This document shows, piece after piece, positions 1 to 8,201 of a stretch of DNA of 64,000 nt; the stretch's first letter is position 1; each line of letters opens with the position of its first letter. The DNA lies in assembly GCA_905181855.1 (NCBI GenBank), contig CAJIZE010000015.1, forward strand, positions 1 to 64,000. Reading direction: 5' to 3'. The position numbers were made by a program, and so were the translations under genes. Below the pieces are notes generated by a model. The model ran no database searches. It worked only from the letters and a program-made list of their open reading frames with translations, and was not told the origin of the DNA. The DNA is from an uncultured Flavobacteriales bacterium (lineage in GTDB: Bacteria > Bacteroidota > Bacteroidia > Flavobacteriales_G > Salibacteraceae).

Positions 1-1125
1 ACCAGGCACAGCAACAGATATAGGGTTTGATAACCCTCTGTAAAAAACATTCATTTTAGTAGGTGAAACAACTAAACTTGGCTCCGCAGCAGTAAAAACG
101 CTAGAAAAGGGATAACTAATTAAATCACCGTTTGGTTTTTGAACTCTTAATACACCACCCCACTCATATTCTCCAGCGCTTTTTGGCACTACAGCATAAG
201 TTGCAATTCCATTATTATAACTTACATTAGTTGAATCAGGATTATCAACTTTAAAACCTACAGAGTCAGTTATTTCTCCAATATCCAAAATAGGATCAGA
301 AGTAGTACTATATGCAGCAATCAAAACTTCTGCTTTGAACGAATCTCCGACGGTTATGTAGGTTCCATTAGTAGGTTTAACCGCTATTTTAAGGTTATCG
401 AATGTAAAATCATCTGCACTTATTTTACTAAATAAAGTTCTAAGTACTTCTGCTTCTACATTCTTAATTTCTGCTTGTAATCTTGTCATATTCGTGATCA
501 CTGAAGCTATGGGCATGTGGTAAAAATTACCTACCAACCAAGTAACAGTTTGATCACCTTCTGACATATCATCCATCTTTATTTCAAGATCCATTCCTTC
601 AACATCCTCGATAGGTAATACATCAGAAATATATTGCCTAATGGTTTTGTTAAAATTATCCAATCTCATCATCAATGCAACTCCAGATTTCTCATGATTT
701 ACGGGGTTATTTGCATCAGGTCCAATCAACAAACTAGTAGGCACATCATGATTATCTTTAGACGCTACCATCATCAAATCTATAGTATCAGCAACCTCAT
801 ATGGTATTTGTTCAACTTTTGAAATTATCGTACTTTTTAGATCCCTAATAAACTCATCAGCTTCTTTCGATAAGTCTCTTACTTGTTTTGCCGCGATATA
901 ATACTTTCGCACTTTTTCAGGATCTAACGCAGCCTTTTTTCCAAACTCAGCCATGGTATAAGCGTTTTTATGCTCAAAGCCCTCGTTTGTTCTTTCTAAT
1001 CCATCATTGATAATAACAAATGAATTTAAGATCTCTTTAGACACATTCATTGCGAGAAGTGCTAAAAGTACCAAATACATCATACTAATCATTTTTTGCC
1101 TTGGAGGCAAATCACCCATTGACAT
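1..1125 (-). CDS. gldM: GldM, T9SS motor/ring protein (C-terminus outside window)
   Basis: GldM spans the inner membrane and periplasm and, with GldL, forms the proton-driven motor of type IX secretion and gliding. Only the first 375 codons are inside the window; the gene runs off the left edge. The N-terminus reads MSMGDLPPRQKMISMMYLVL, then a single hydrophobic segment and a conserved SKEILNSF stretch, then a long periplasmic part. Taking the first ATG puts an arginine at residue 9, matching the functionally important Arg9 I recall from Flavobacterium johnsoniae GldM; this supports that start over the ATG two codons later. It follows gldL by 42 bases in the usual K-L-M order, so gldN is expected to the left. 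Confidence 0.95.
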   Translation of the reverse strand, partial: MSMGDLPPRQKMISMMYLVLLALLAMNVSKEILNSFVIINDGLERTNEGFEHKNAYTMAEFGKKAALDPEKVRKYYIAAKQVRDLSKEADEFIRDLKSTIISKVEQIPYEVADTIDLMMVASKDNHDVPTSLLIGPDANNPVNHEKSGVALMMRLDNFNKTIRQYISDVLPIEDVEGMDLEIKMDDMSEGDQTVTWLVGNFYHMPIASVITNMTRLQAEIKNVEAEVLRTLFSKISADDFTFDNLKIAVKPTNGTYITVGDSFKAEVLIAAYSTTSDPILDIGEITDSVGFKVDNPDSTNVSYNNGIATYAVVPKSAGEYEWGGVLRVQKPNGDLISYPFSSVFTAAEPSLVVSPTKMNVFYRGLSNPISVAVPG

Positions 1126-1167
1126 AAGCTAGTCTTTTAAAATTTAAAAATAGTATAAATTAATATG

Positions 1168-2031
1168 TTACCCTCTTGTATTCATTGCAGTTAGCATATT
1201 ACCATAAACGGTATTTAGCTGACTTATATTCTCTGATAATTCCGCAATATTCTCTCTATATTTCTTAGAGTCCTCAACAGAGGCATTTAAGTTTTCCAAA
1301 AGGCCACTGATACCACCAAATAATTCTGAAGATGATTCTAGTTGATTATTTGCTTCTTTCAATTGCATTTCATAAGTAGCATTTAATGCGCCTAAATTCT
1401 TTGATATTGTACCCATATGCTCTCCTATCTCAGAACCGGCTGTGCTTGATTCAGATATACTAACTAAACTCGATGCTGCTTTTTCATAAGTAGTAGATAA
1501 TTCCCCAACTTTAGTTGAAGCGTTTCTCACATTCTCCACATAATCATTCGTTGCTAAGCTCGCATCTGAAATATCAGAAATATTTTTTGCTTGACTAGAG
1601 AAGTTTCTCAAACCATCGCCTAAACTTTCCATTAAATCAGGACCAATTTTAGCTTCCTCAAGCATATTATCTAATTGCTGTGTTATTGGCAATTCATCAT
1701 CGTTATTTGATTCTTTTAGTACAACATCAGCAACTTCATGTGAATCTCCTTCTGCTTCCTCATCTCCTTCTTCATGATGAGCCAATTCCGGATAAACTTT
1801 AGACCAATCCGTAGACAGGTGTTGTGGTTCTATTGATCCTACAGCAAATAAAAACGCTTCAGTCAATAGCCCAATAATCAACATCATACTTGCACCAGGA
1901 TAATGCTGAATTTTAAACAATGCACCAACAATTACAATTGCTGCACCATAACTCATCATATAATTTACAATTTTCTTTCCTTTTAGGGTTCCGTATAAAT
2001 AATGCGATAATCCACCTTTTTTTCCTGACAT
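1168..2031 (-). CDS. gldL: GldL, T9SS inner-membrane motor protein
   Basis: GldL is the cytoplasmic-membrane partner of GldM in the T9SS/gliding motor. The 287-residue protein has two transmembrane helices at about residues 22-40 and 47-66. They enclose the family motif GALFKIQHYPGAS and are followed by a long, acidic, helical cytoplasmic tail rich in S, E and N. Glu58 in the second helix (LLTEAFLF) lines up with the Glu of the LLTEA motif described as the proton-path residue (Glu49) in F. johnsoniae GldL; that match is from memory. The gene lies 32 bases after gldK and 42 before gldM, consistent with one transcript. Confidence 0.95.
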   Translation of the reverse strand: MSGKKGGLSHYLYGTLKGKKIVNYMMSYGAAIVIVGALFKIQHYPGASMMLIIGLLTEAFLFAVGSIEPQHLSTDWSKVYPELAHHEEGDEEAEGDSHEVADVVLKESNNDDELPITQQLDNMLEEAKIGPDLMESLGDGLRNFSSQAKNISDISDASLATNDYVENVRNASTKVGELSTTYEKAASSLVSISESSTAGSEIGEHMGTISKNLGALNATYEMQLKEANNQLESSSELFGGISGLLENLNASVEDSKKYRENIAELSENISQLNTVYGNMLTAMNTRG

Positions 2032-2063
2032 ATTCTTTTACTTATTAATTATTATTTCCTATT

Positions 2064-3374
2064 TTAAATATTTGATTTACCCATTCCAAGATAGCTCATT
2101 ACCGTTCTAAAACCGATATAACTTTTAGCAGTATCTTGGTATTCATATGTTCGAGTGCTTGTCTGAATATAATATCCTATATCTTTCCATGAACCACCAC
2201 GAATTGTTTTTCTTTTAAGCACAGGTGGATCGTCATCTTTCGCTTCATATACATAATCCATGTTTAAGTCATGCGCAAAATCATACGACGATTCATCAAA
2301 TGCATTACTTGTCCATTCTGCAACATTTCCTGCCATACAATAAAGACCAAAATCATTAGGATCATATGAATAAGCAGGCACAGTATGAATACCCCCATCA
2401 TCATAATAATTACCTCGTAGCGGTTTGAAGTTTGCCATAAAACAACCTCTGGTATTTCTTATATAAGGTCCACCCCAAGGGTAACTGGAAATAGCCAACC
2501 CACCACGTGATGCATACTCCCATTCTGATTCGGTAGGTAATCTAAAGTTTTGAACTGCGTTAACTCCAACACCACCTCTGTAACTATTAAGAAGCTGACT
2601 TCTCCATATAGAAAAAGCTCTAGCTTGCTTCCAACTAACCCCAACTACCGGGTAGTCATCATAAGACGGGTGCCAGAAATACATGTTTGTTAAAGGCTCA
2701 TTGTATGAATATGTAAAGTCATGAATCCAACACAATGTATCCGGGTAAACGTTAATCACATCTCTTTTAATAAAAATCGAACGATCAGTTAAGCCTCTTT
2801 CTCGTAGCTCATCTCCATTAATTGTCGGACTTTTTCTTGCAGCATCTTTGAAGTCAATCCAAAAATACTCATAGTCCAATTTTCTTGTATCTATATCCCT
2901 ATGCCCATAAAACCTTTCGTACTCAGGCAAAAACATAACCTCTAAAGCTTCTCTTTCATCTGGCTCATTCCAACTAATATCTTCATCCCAATTAATTTTT
3001 GGAGGCTCAATATCTTCATCATATTCATTAACGAAAACCAAATGTTCTTCACTAACTTCCTCACCTAAGATTCGATGAGCAATTGAATCTCTTACCCAAA
3101 AAACAAACTGACGGTATTCGTTGTTTGTAATCTCAGAGTCATCCATATAAAAGGGAGAAACAGAAACTGTTTTACTTTTTGTGGTATATGATGTTGGCAC
3201 ATCAACGTCATTTTGCCCCATTACGAAGCTCCCTGGAGGAATATACAAAGTTCCATAAGGATCCGCTTGATACCATTGAGGTCTACCTGAAACACCGGTC
3301 AACTGACCACTGTCTGTAGTTCCACAACTGCTCAACGCAGTCAATCCTGTTAATATATAAAGCAACTTTTTCAT
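2064..3374 (-). CDS. gldK: GldK, T9SS outer-membrane ring lipoprotein
   Basis: GldK (PorK) is a lipoprotein of the formylglycine-generating-enzyme/sulfatase-modifying fold that forms the periplasmic ring of T9SS with GldN. The 436-residue product has a lipoprotein signal (MKKLLYILTGLTALSSCG, Cys17 as the lipidation site). The FGE-like features begin at about residue 46 (IPPGSFVMGQNDVD) and include PVVGVSWKQA, RLPTESEWEYASRGG and GNVAEWT, ending with a RGGSW and GFR block near the C-terminus. Family members are structural, not enzymatic. A TAnnTTTG element lies 24 bases upstream (3399-3406), so gldK may have its own promoter although PorP/SprF precedes it on the same strand. Confidence 0.95.
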   Translation of the reverse strand: MKKLLYILTGLTALSSCGTTDSGQLTGVSGRPQWYQADPYGTLYIPPGSFVMGQNDVDVPTSYTTKSKTVSVSPFYMDDSEITNNEYRQFVFWVRDSIAHRILGEEVSEEHLVFVNEYDEDIEPPKINWDEDISWNEPDEREALEVMFLPEYERFYGHRDIDTRKLDYEYFWIDFKDAARKSPTINGDELRERGLTDRSIFIKRDVINVYPDTLCWIHDFTYSYNEPLTNMYFWHPSYDDYPVVGVSWKQARAFSIWRSQLLNSYRGGVGVNAVQNFRLPTESEWEYASRGGLAISSYPWGGPYIRNTRGCFMANFKPLRGNYYDDGGIHTVPAYSYDPNDFGLYCMAGNVAEWTSNAFDESSYDFAHDLNMDYVYEAKDDDPPVLKRKTIRGGSWKDIGYYIQTSTRTYEYQDTAKSYIGFRTVMSYLGMGKSNI

Positions 3375-3398
3375 TTGTTACACAATTTGAAAATCGGT

Positions 3399-3406
3399 CA
3401 AAAATA
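3399..3406 (-). promoter_or_regulatory. Candidate -7 box of gldK
   Basis: Read on the minus strand this is TATTTTTG, a full match to the Bacteroidota TAnnTTTG box. It lies 24 bases before the gldK ATG, which would give a short leader. I see no good TTG at the usual -33 distance, so confidence is limited. Confidence 0.42.
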
Positions 3407-3440
3407 CCTTTTTTTATTAAACTACTAAAAAAATTTAACT

Positions 3441-3456
3441 TTAACTAATTAGTTAA
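3441..3456. repeat. 16-bp perfect palindrome upstream of gldK
   Basis: TTAACTAATTAGTTAA is self-complementary over all 16 bases. It sits about 35 bases upstream of the candidate gldK -7 box, between the PorP/SprF stop and gldK. An adjacent AGCAC/GTGCT inverted repeat (about 3456-3475) lies next to it. It could be an operator for gldKLMN; function is inferred from position only. Confidence 0.45.
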
Positions 3457-3488
3457 GCACCTTTTATAACGTGCTGATTGAATTATTA

Positions 3489-4430
3489 TTAAAGGTAACG
3501 TACGGATTTATGTCTTGTAATTTTCATCTTTTTAGGAATGTTAAAACAGTAATTTAATACTATTTCATGAGAACCTGTGCTTCCAGAGCTCAATTTATTG
3601 GTAGTAACATCATATGCATACCCAAATCGTAAAGTCCCTCCGGCAATACCAGTACCACTTAATCCATAATCAACACCTGCCATTATAGACACCGCATCTT
3701 GAAACCTATATGTAAGTCCTCCAAAAAACAGATCATTGTATACTGCAATTGCATTTAAATCCATTTGAGCATGAGCTCCATCAGACTTCACAAATATTGA
3801 AGGTTGTAACTCTATTGATTGCGTTAAAGGCATAGAATAACCTGCCATTAAATAATAATGTCTAGCAATTCTAAATGCAGCGCTTTTTTCAGCCACCGTC
3901 GCTGATGGAACATGTGTAGATGATATACCAGCATATACTTTATCATTAGAAAAATAAACCCCTAAATCTAAATCAAACACAGATTGAGCAATACCAGCAA
4001 CAGGAATTTGAGCATCAGGTAAATTGGTAGGCGGAATCCAGGCTGTACCTATTGTTTTTTGAACCATTCCTAACCCTATTCCTCCATTTATTTCACCAAA
4101 AGGAAAACTATGATGATAGGAATAACTAGCCTTTAAGTGCAAATCAGATATTTGAGCTAAGTTATCTTGAGCAATTGACAAACCAATGCCACCATGCAGA
4201 AGCTTAACCGGACCATGTATTGAAAACAAATATGTTTGAGGTCTTCCTTCAAAACCAACCCACTGCTCACGACCTAACAAAGTAGCACAAATAGAACCAT
4301 TGGCTCCAGCAACAGCTGGGTTAGGAAATAACTTATTGTACATGTTCTGTGTAAACTGAGGGTCTTGCTGGCCATACGAATATGACACTGAAAAAGACAC
4401 CACAATAATTAACAACAATAATTTCTTCAT
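3489..4430 (-). CDS. PorP/SprF family outer-membrane protein
   Basis: This 313-residue protein belongs to the PorP/SprF family, outer-membrane beta-barrels linked to T9SS (anchoring of PorK/PorN-type rings or secretion of specific adhesins). It has a Sec signal peptide (MKKLLLLIIVVSFSVSYSYG) and the family start QQDPQFTQNMYNKLFPNPAVAG, then alternating strands with many glycines and aromatics. The Pxx(F/Y)TQxMxNxxxxNPAxAG pattern is diagnostic. Its position directly upstream of gldK matches the porP-porK-porL-porM order of Porphyromonas, so PorP is a reasonable reading, but the family has many paralogues. Confidence 0.9.
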   Translation of the reverse strand: MKKLLLLIIVVSFSVSYSYGQQDPQFTQNMYNKLFPNPAVAGANGSICATLLGREQWVGFEGRPQTYLFSIHGPVKLLHGGIGLSIAQDNLAQISDLHLKASYSYHHSFPFGEINGGIGLGMVQKTIGTAWIPPTNLPDAQIPVAGIAQSVFDLDLGVYFSNDKVYAGISSTHVPSATVAEKSAAFRIARHYYLMAGYSMPLTQSIELQPSIFVKSDGAHAQMDLNAIAVYNDLFFGGLTYRFQDAVSIMAGVDYGLSGTGIAGGTLRFGYAYDVTTNKLSSGSTGSHEIVLNYCFNIPKKMKITRHKSVRYL

Positions 4431-4532
4431 GAACTTTTTTTATTCCAAAAATTGGAAGTGGCTAAAATATGCAAAATAATAAATTTACAAAATTTGTTTT
4501 CTAGAATCGGGTTTAAAACATATAACCTGCTG

Positions 4533-5687
4533 CTATATAAGCTTTTGAAAAGTTTTTATCCACCTCTCAGGCATCTCATCATTACAGGCTAAAACATAAT
4601 CTGAGTATGAACATGGAACCATCTGATGTCTTTTAAACTTTAATACGTCGTTTTTAGGATGTGGAATATCCATCCACCAACGATCTGTTTTCACGTTTTT
4701 AAGGAAAATCAATTCCCTTTCATTCTTATCTGAGTTAACCCTGTATTTTAAATAGTTGTTTTTATTAATTTCCGGAATTTCACCTTTTCGATGTCCAAAC
4801 CCTTCAATAAAGTACCAAACCATTTGAGCTAAAAGAAAGGCTGTTTGCCCAAAATCTTTTACCAAAGGATTAAATTCATAAAACCCTATAGAGCTAACTT
4901 TATCACTAATACCAGCATAACGAGCTAATGCACAAGCATCTTCACCATAAAAACCATTGGGCGTAACATTTTTATTAGCTGGAGCATCCGAATTCCTTAT
5001 TGCCGATAAATCAAAACTCACCAAATCTGCATTTCTAATAATTGGTTCAGCTTCCTTAAGGTCTGCTTTTATTTCACCTAGCCTAGTACAATCAAAGTGA
5101 AGTTTATCCATTAAATTACGCTCCTCCTGAGTCACAAAATAAGATTGATACCCAAGGTTAGAAAAATTAAAAAGATAGCTAGGTTGGTGTAAAATAATTT
5201 TATTTACATAGCCGTTTGACGTTATCGGTTCACCTACATCCCCAATATCAAACGATGGATCAATTGTTACAACATTTATTACTTGCTCTAACTTTTCGTA
5301 TGCTTTAAAATTGGCGAAAGTTAAATCTTGGCTCCCTCCAATAATTATAGGAACAACTTTGTTTTCCAATAATTCAGCAAGTACAATTGCCAATCCAATA
5401 TAGGTATCGTCAACTGTCTTTCCTGGAATTAAATTACCCAAATCAATTATCTGCAGATTTGAATGTACCGTTGTTAATTGATAAAAATACTCACGAAATT
5501 CATCGGCTCCCTTATCACAACCCTTGTTTCCTATGCTATTTCTATCTTCAGGAACACCTAAAATTGCTAAAGAATATGACTTAAGATCAGCATTCTCAAT
5601 ATTAAAATCAATTTGATTCCCTAAAAACCCTTCCAGAAACTGTGCTTTTTCTTTGTTAACAGGCTTAAGAAAACTACGAATCTGCAT
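4533..5687 (-). CDS. Arginase-fold protein with degenerate metal site (formimidoylglutamase-like)
   Basis: The 384-residue product has the ureohydrolase (arginase/agmatinase/formimidoylglutamase) fold pattern, but the metal-binding motifs are altered. The usual GGxHD is GGSQD at 117-121 (His to Gln). The usual DAHxD is DPSFD at 143-147 (His to Ser). The usual SxDxDxxDP is SFDLSAIRNSDAP at 224-236 (second Asp to Ser). Three of six expected Mn ligands are therefore missing while the flanking glycines and aspartates are kept. Such proteins are often named formimidoylglutamase by similarity; from the motifs a catalytic role is doubtful. It starts immediately after the topA stop with no intervening base, so the two are co-transcribed, and it lies between topA and the T9SS genes. 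Actual function unknown. Confidence 0.85.
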   Translation of the reverse strand: MQIRSFLKPVNKEKAQFLEGFLGNQIDFNIENADLKSYSLAILGVPEDRNSIGNKGCDKGADEFREYFYQLTTVHSNLQIIDLGNLIPGKTVDDTYIGLAIVLAELLENKVVPIIIGGSQDLTFANFKAYEKLEQVINVVTIDPSFDIGDVGEPITSNGYVNKIILHQPSYLFNFSNLGYQSYFVTQEERNLMDKLHFDCTRLGEIKADLKEAEPIIRNADLVSFDLSAIRNSDAPANKNVTPNGFYGEDACALARYAGISDKVSSIGFYEFNPLVKDFGQTAFLLAQMVWYFIEGFGHRKGEIPEINKNNYLKYRVNSDKNERELIFLKNVKTDRWWMDIPHPKNDVLKFKRHQMVPCSYSDYVLACNDEMPERWIKTFQKLI

Positions 5688-7994
5688 TTACTTAGTCTTT
5701 TTGGTTTTAGTTTTCGGTTTCGAATCTTGAGCCTTTATTAATTCATTGCAATCTGCAAGGGATAGATCTTTAGGTTCTACATCTTTTGGTATTCGATAAT
5801 TCTTCTTTCCAAATTTAATGTATGGACCATATCTTCCGTTTAACACTTCAATGTTTTTATCCTCATCAAATTGTTTAATCATTCTATTCGCTTCAACTAG
5901 TTTCTTCGCTTCAATTAATTCTGTAGCTTGATCCTTGGTTAAAGTCATGGGGTCCTGATCCTTTGGTATGGATACAAACATCTTTTCATACCTCACATAA
6001 GGTCCAAATCTTCCTATACCAACATTAACATCAACACCTTCATACTCTCCAAGAGATTTTGGTAATTGAAAAAGTTTTAAAGCTTGCTCAAGTGTTACTG
6101 ATCCTATGGACAATGGTGATTTTAGTGACGCGAATTTTGGTTTATCCTCACTTTCAGTGTCTCCGATTTGAATCATCGGTCCATATCTTCCAATTTTTGA
6201 AAATACATTCAACTTCGTCTTAGGATCTATCCCAAGCAACCTTTCTCCATTAGCTTTTTCTGAATTTTCTTTAGCAAATTCAACATCTTTATGAAATGGC
6301 TCATAAAACTCACCAATCATTTTTTGCCAAGCGACATCACCATTGGCAATATCATCAAATTTCTTTTCGACATCTGCAGTGAAATTATAATCCAAAACTT
6401 TATTGAAATTTTCAACTAAAAAATCATTTACTACAATTCCAATATCTGTTGGAAATAACTTTTTCTTTTCAGCGCCAGTGTTCTCCGTATTAACCTTGTT
6501 GCTTTGATCAAAGTTCTTATCAAGAGTTACTACTTCAAATTCTCTTTTAAACCCATCTCTATCTTCCTTAACAACGTATCCTCTTTTTTGAATGGTTGAA
6601 ATAGTAGGTGCATAAGTAGAAGGTCTGCCGATTCCTAAGTTTTCTAACTTTTTCACCAAACTTGCCTCTGTGTATCTTGGTGGATGATGAGAAAACCTTT
6701 GAGTTGCAGTAAGGTCTGAAAAGTTAACTTTTTCACCTTTATCTATAGGAGGCAATAAAGTACCATAAGCAGAATCTTCTTCTCCGTCATCTTTAGATTC
6801 AGAGTAGATTTTCAAGAAGCCATCAAATTTTAAAACTTCACCAACCGCTTGAAAATTAATTGAATTATTAGAAATAATTACTGTAGTTTTTTCCAATTTA
6901 GCTTCACTCATTTGAGATGCAATAGCTCTTTTCCAAATTAGAGAGTATAATTTCTCTTCTTGATTGGTGCTTCCTGCCTCTGAATTTTTGAAATACGTTG
7001 GCCTTATGGCCTCGTGCGCCTCTTGAGCTCCCTTTGATTTAGTTGCAAATTTTCGTGGCTTAGAATAGCTTTCGCCATAATTAGCTGTTATTTCATCTTT
7101 AGCACTTCCAACTGCCAGTTCTGACAAGTTCACAGAATCCGTTCTCATGTAAGTAATATGTCCTGCTTCATATAATTTCTGAGCTACTGACATTGTTTGC
7201 CCAACAGAATAACCAAGTTTCCTTGAAGCTTCTTGTTGCAAAGTAGATGTTGTAAACGGTGGAGCTGGATTTCTCTTAGTTGGTTTTTTATCAATTGAGC
7301 TAATCTCATAAGGCCCTTTCTTCACCAAATCTAAAATCTGGTTTAATTCTTCATTATTTTTAGCGTTTTTTGAATACTCACCAATTAATTTCTCACCTGA
7401 GGCTAAGAGAAAATTGACTTTTATTTTAAACGAAGACTCTGATTTGAAATTTTCAATTTCACGTTCACGCTCAACTATAATTCGCACAGAAACGCTTTGC
7501 ACTCGCCCTGCCGAAAGTGATGGCTTAACTTTTCTCCACAATACCGGAGATAATTCGAACCCTACAAGTCTGTCTAGAATTCTTCTAGCTTGTTGGGCAT
7601 TTACCAAATTGTAATCTATGGATCTTGGATTTTTAATTGCATTCTGTATAGCAGTTTCAGTTATTTCATGAAAAACAATACGTCTTGATTTCTCCTCCTT
7701 TAATTTCAAAACATCTGCAAGATGCCAAGAAATTGCTTCTCCTTCACGGTCCTCATCCGTTGCTAACCATACAGTATCTGCTTTGTCTGATAGTATTTTA
7801 AGCTCTTTAATGATTTTCTTTTTATCAGGTAAGACCTCGTACATAGGTGTGAAATTGTTCTCTTTGTCTATTGACTTTTCACTCTTTGGTAAGTCTCTAA
7901 CGTGACCATAGCTCGATTTAACGGTAAATCCTTTACCTAAAAATTTTTCTATGGTTTTTGCCTTAGCTGGTGACTCTACAATTACTAACTCCAT
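5688..7994 (-). CDS. topA: DNA topoisomerase I
   Basis: Type IA topoisomerase that relaxes negatively supercoiled DNA. At the N-terminus the Toprim domain shows the catalytic Glu7 (VIVESPAKAKTI) and the acidic metal triad in DEDREGEAISWHL (residues 80-84). The active-site tyrosine is in HITYMRTDSVN at about residue 282. Domain IV has SAGRVQSV near 161. Instead of zinc ribbons, the C-terminus carries three glycine/aromatic repeats (consensus IGRYGPMIQIG / IGRFGPYVRYE / NGRYGPYIKFG), each followed by a short helix, the Topo C-terminal repeat type. The tail is lysine-rich. Length 768 residues is normal. The downstream gene starts on the next base. Confidence 0.97.
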   Translation of the reverse strand: MELVIVESPAKAKTIEKFLGKGFTVKSSYGHVRDLPKSEKSIDKENNFTPMYEVLPDKKKIIKELKILSDKADTVWLATDEDREGEAISWHLADVLKLKEEKSRRIVFHEITETAIQNAIKNPRSIDYNLVNAQQARRILDRLVGFELSPVLWRKVKPSLSAGRVQSVSVRIIVEREREIENFKSESSFKIKVNFLLASGEKLIGEYSKNAKNNEELNQILDLVKKGPYEISSIDKKPTKRNPAPPFTTSTLQQEASRKLGYSVGQTMSVAQKLYEAGHITYMRTDSVNLSELAVGSAKDEITANYGESYSKPRKFATKSKGAQEAHEAIRPTYFKNSEAGSTNQEEKLYSLIWKRAIASQMSEAKLEKTTVIISNNSINFQAVGEVLKFDGFLKIYSESKDDGEEDSAYGTLLPPIDKGEKVNFSDLTATQRFSHHPPRYTEASLVKKLENLGIGRPSTYAPTISTIQKRGYVVKEDRDGFKREFEVVTLDKNFDQSNKVNTENTGAEKKKLFPTDIGIVVNDFLVENFNKVLDYNFTADVEKKFDDIANGDVAWQKMIGEFYEPFHKDVEFAKENSEKANGERLLGIDPKTKLNVFSKIGRYGPMIQIGDTESEDKPKFASLKSPLSIGSVTLEQALKLFQLPKSLGEYEGVDVNVGIGRFGPYVRYEKMFVSIPKDQDPMTLTKDQATELIEAKKLVEANRMIKQFDEDKNIEVLNGRYGPYIKFGKKNYRIPKDVEPKDLSLADCNELIKAQDSKPKTKTKKTK

Positions 7995-8025
7995 GCTATT
8001 TCTTTGATTTTTTATTTGTTCTAAA

Positions 8026-8140
8026 TATGCTGCAAAGAAAAAAATTTTTACAAGAATCTGTCGGAATAAGATTTTTTAGTTGCTCAAAGACTTCTATGCT
8101 GGCATATAAATTCATGAATCTTTATGCATATTTCTATGCC
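8026..8140. promoter_or_regulatory. Cluster of TATGC/GCATA half-sites between topA and miaB
   Basis: Within the divergent topA/miaB intergenic region, the pentamer TATGC or its complement occurs at 8026-8030, 8095-8099, 8102-8106, 8123-8127, 8126-8130 and 8135-8139. These form a TATGC-TG-GCATA inverted repeat (8095-8106), a TATGCATA palindrome (8123-8130) and a wider GGCATA...TATGCC pair (8101-8106 with 8135-8140). A separate ATTCATGAAT palindrome is at 8110-8119. The cluster ends four bases before the miaB -33 element, where a repressor or activator could act. No regulator is identified. Confidence 0.4.
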
Positions 8141-8143
8141 AAA

Positions 8144-8175
8144 TTGACATAAAACATGAGGTTTGGTTAGTTTTG
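8144..8175 (+). promoter_or_regulatory. Promoter of the miaB-secG operon
   Basis: TTG at 8144-8146, a 21-base spacer and TAGTTTTG at 8168-8175 give a full match to the Bacteroidota housekeeping consensus (TTG-N17-23-TAnnTTTG). Transcription should start near 8182, leaving a leader of about 20 bases to the ATG at 8202. The alternative in-frame TTG at 8163 lies inside this promoter, so it cannot be the start codon if this promoter is used. Confidence 0.7.
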
Positions 8176-8201
8176 CATGCTTATTAACAGTACATGACTT
8201 A

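Noticed and set aside
634-822. A 62-residue frame on the plus strand inside gldM
   Set aside because: It lies opposite a clear GldM coding sequence and resembles no protein.
8163-8201. Longer miaB beginning at TTG 8163
   Set aside because: A consensus promoter overlaps this codon and the added 13 residues have no MiaB homology.
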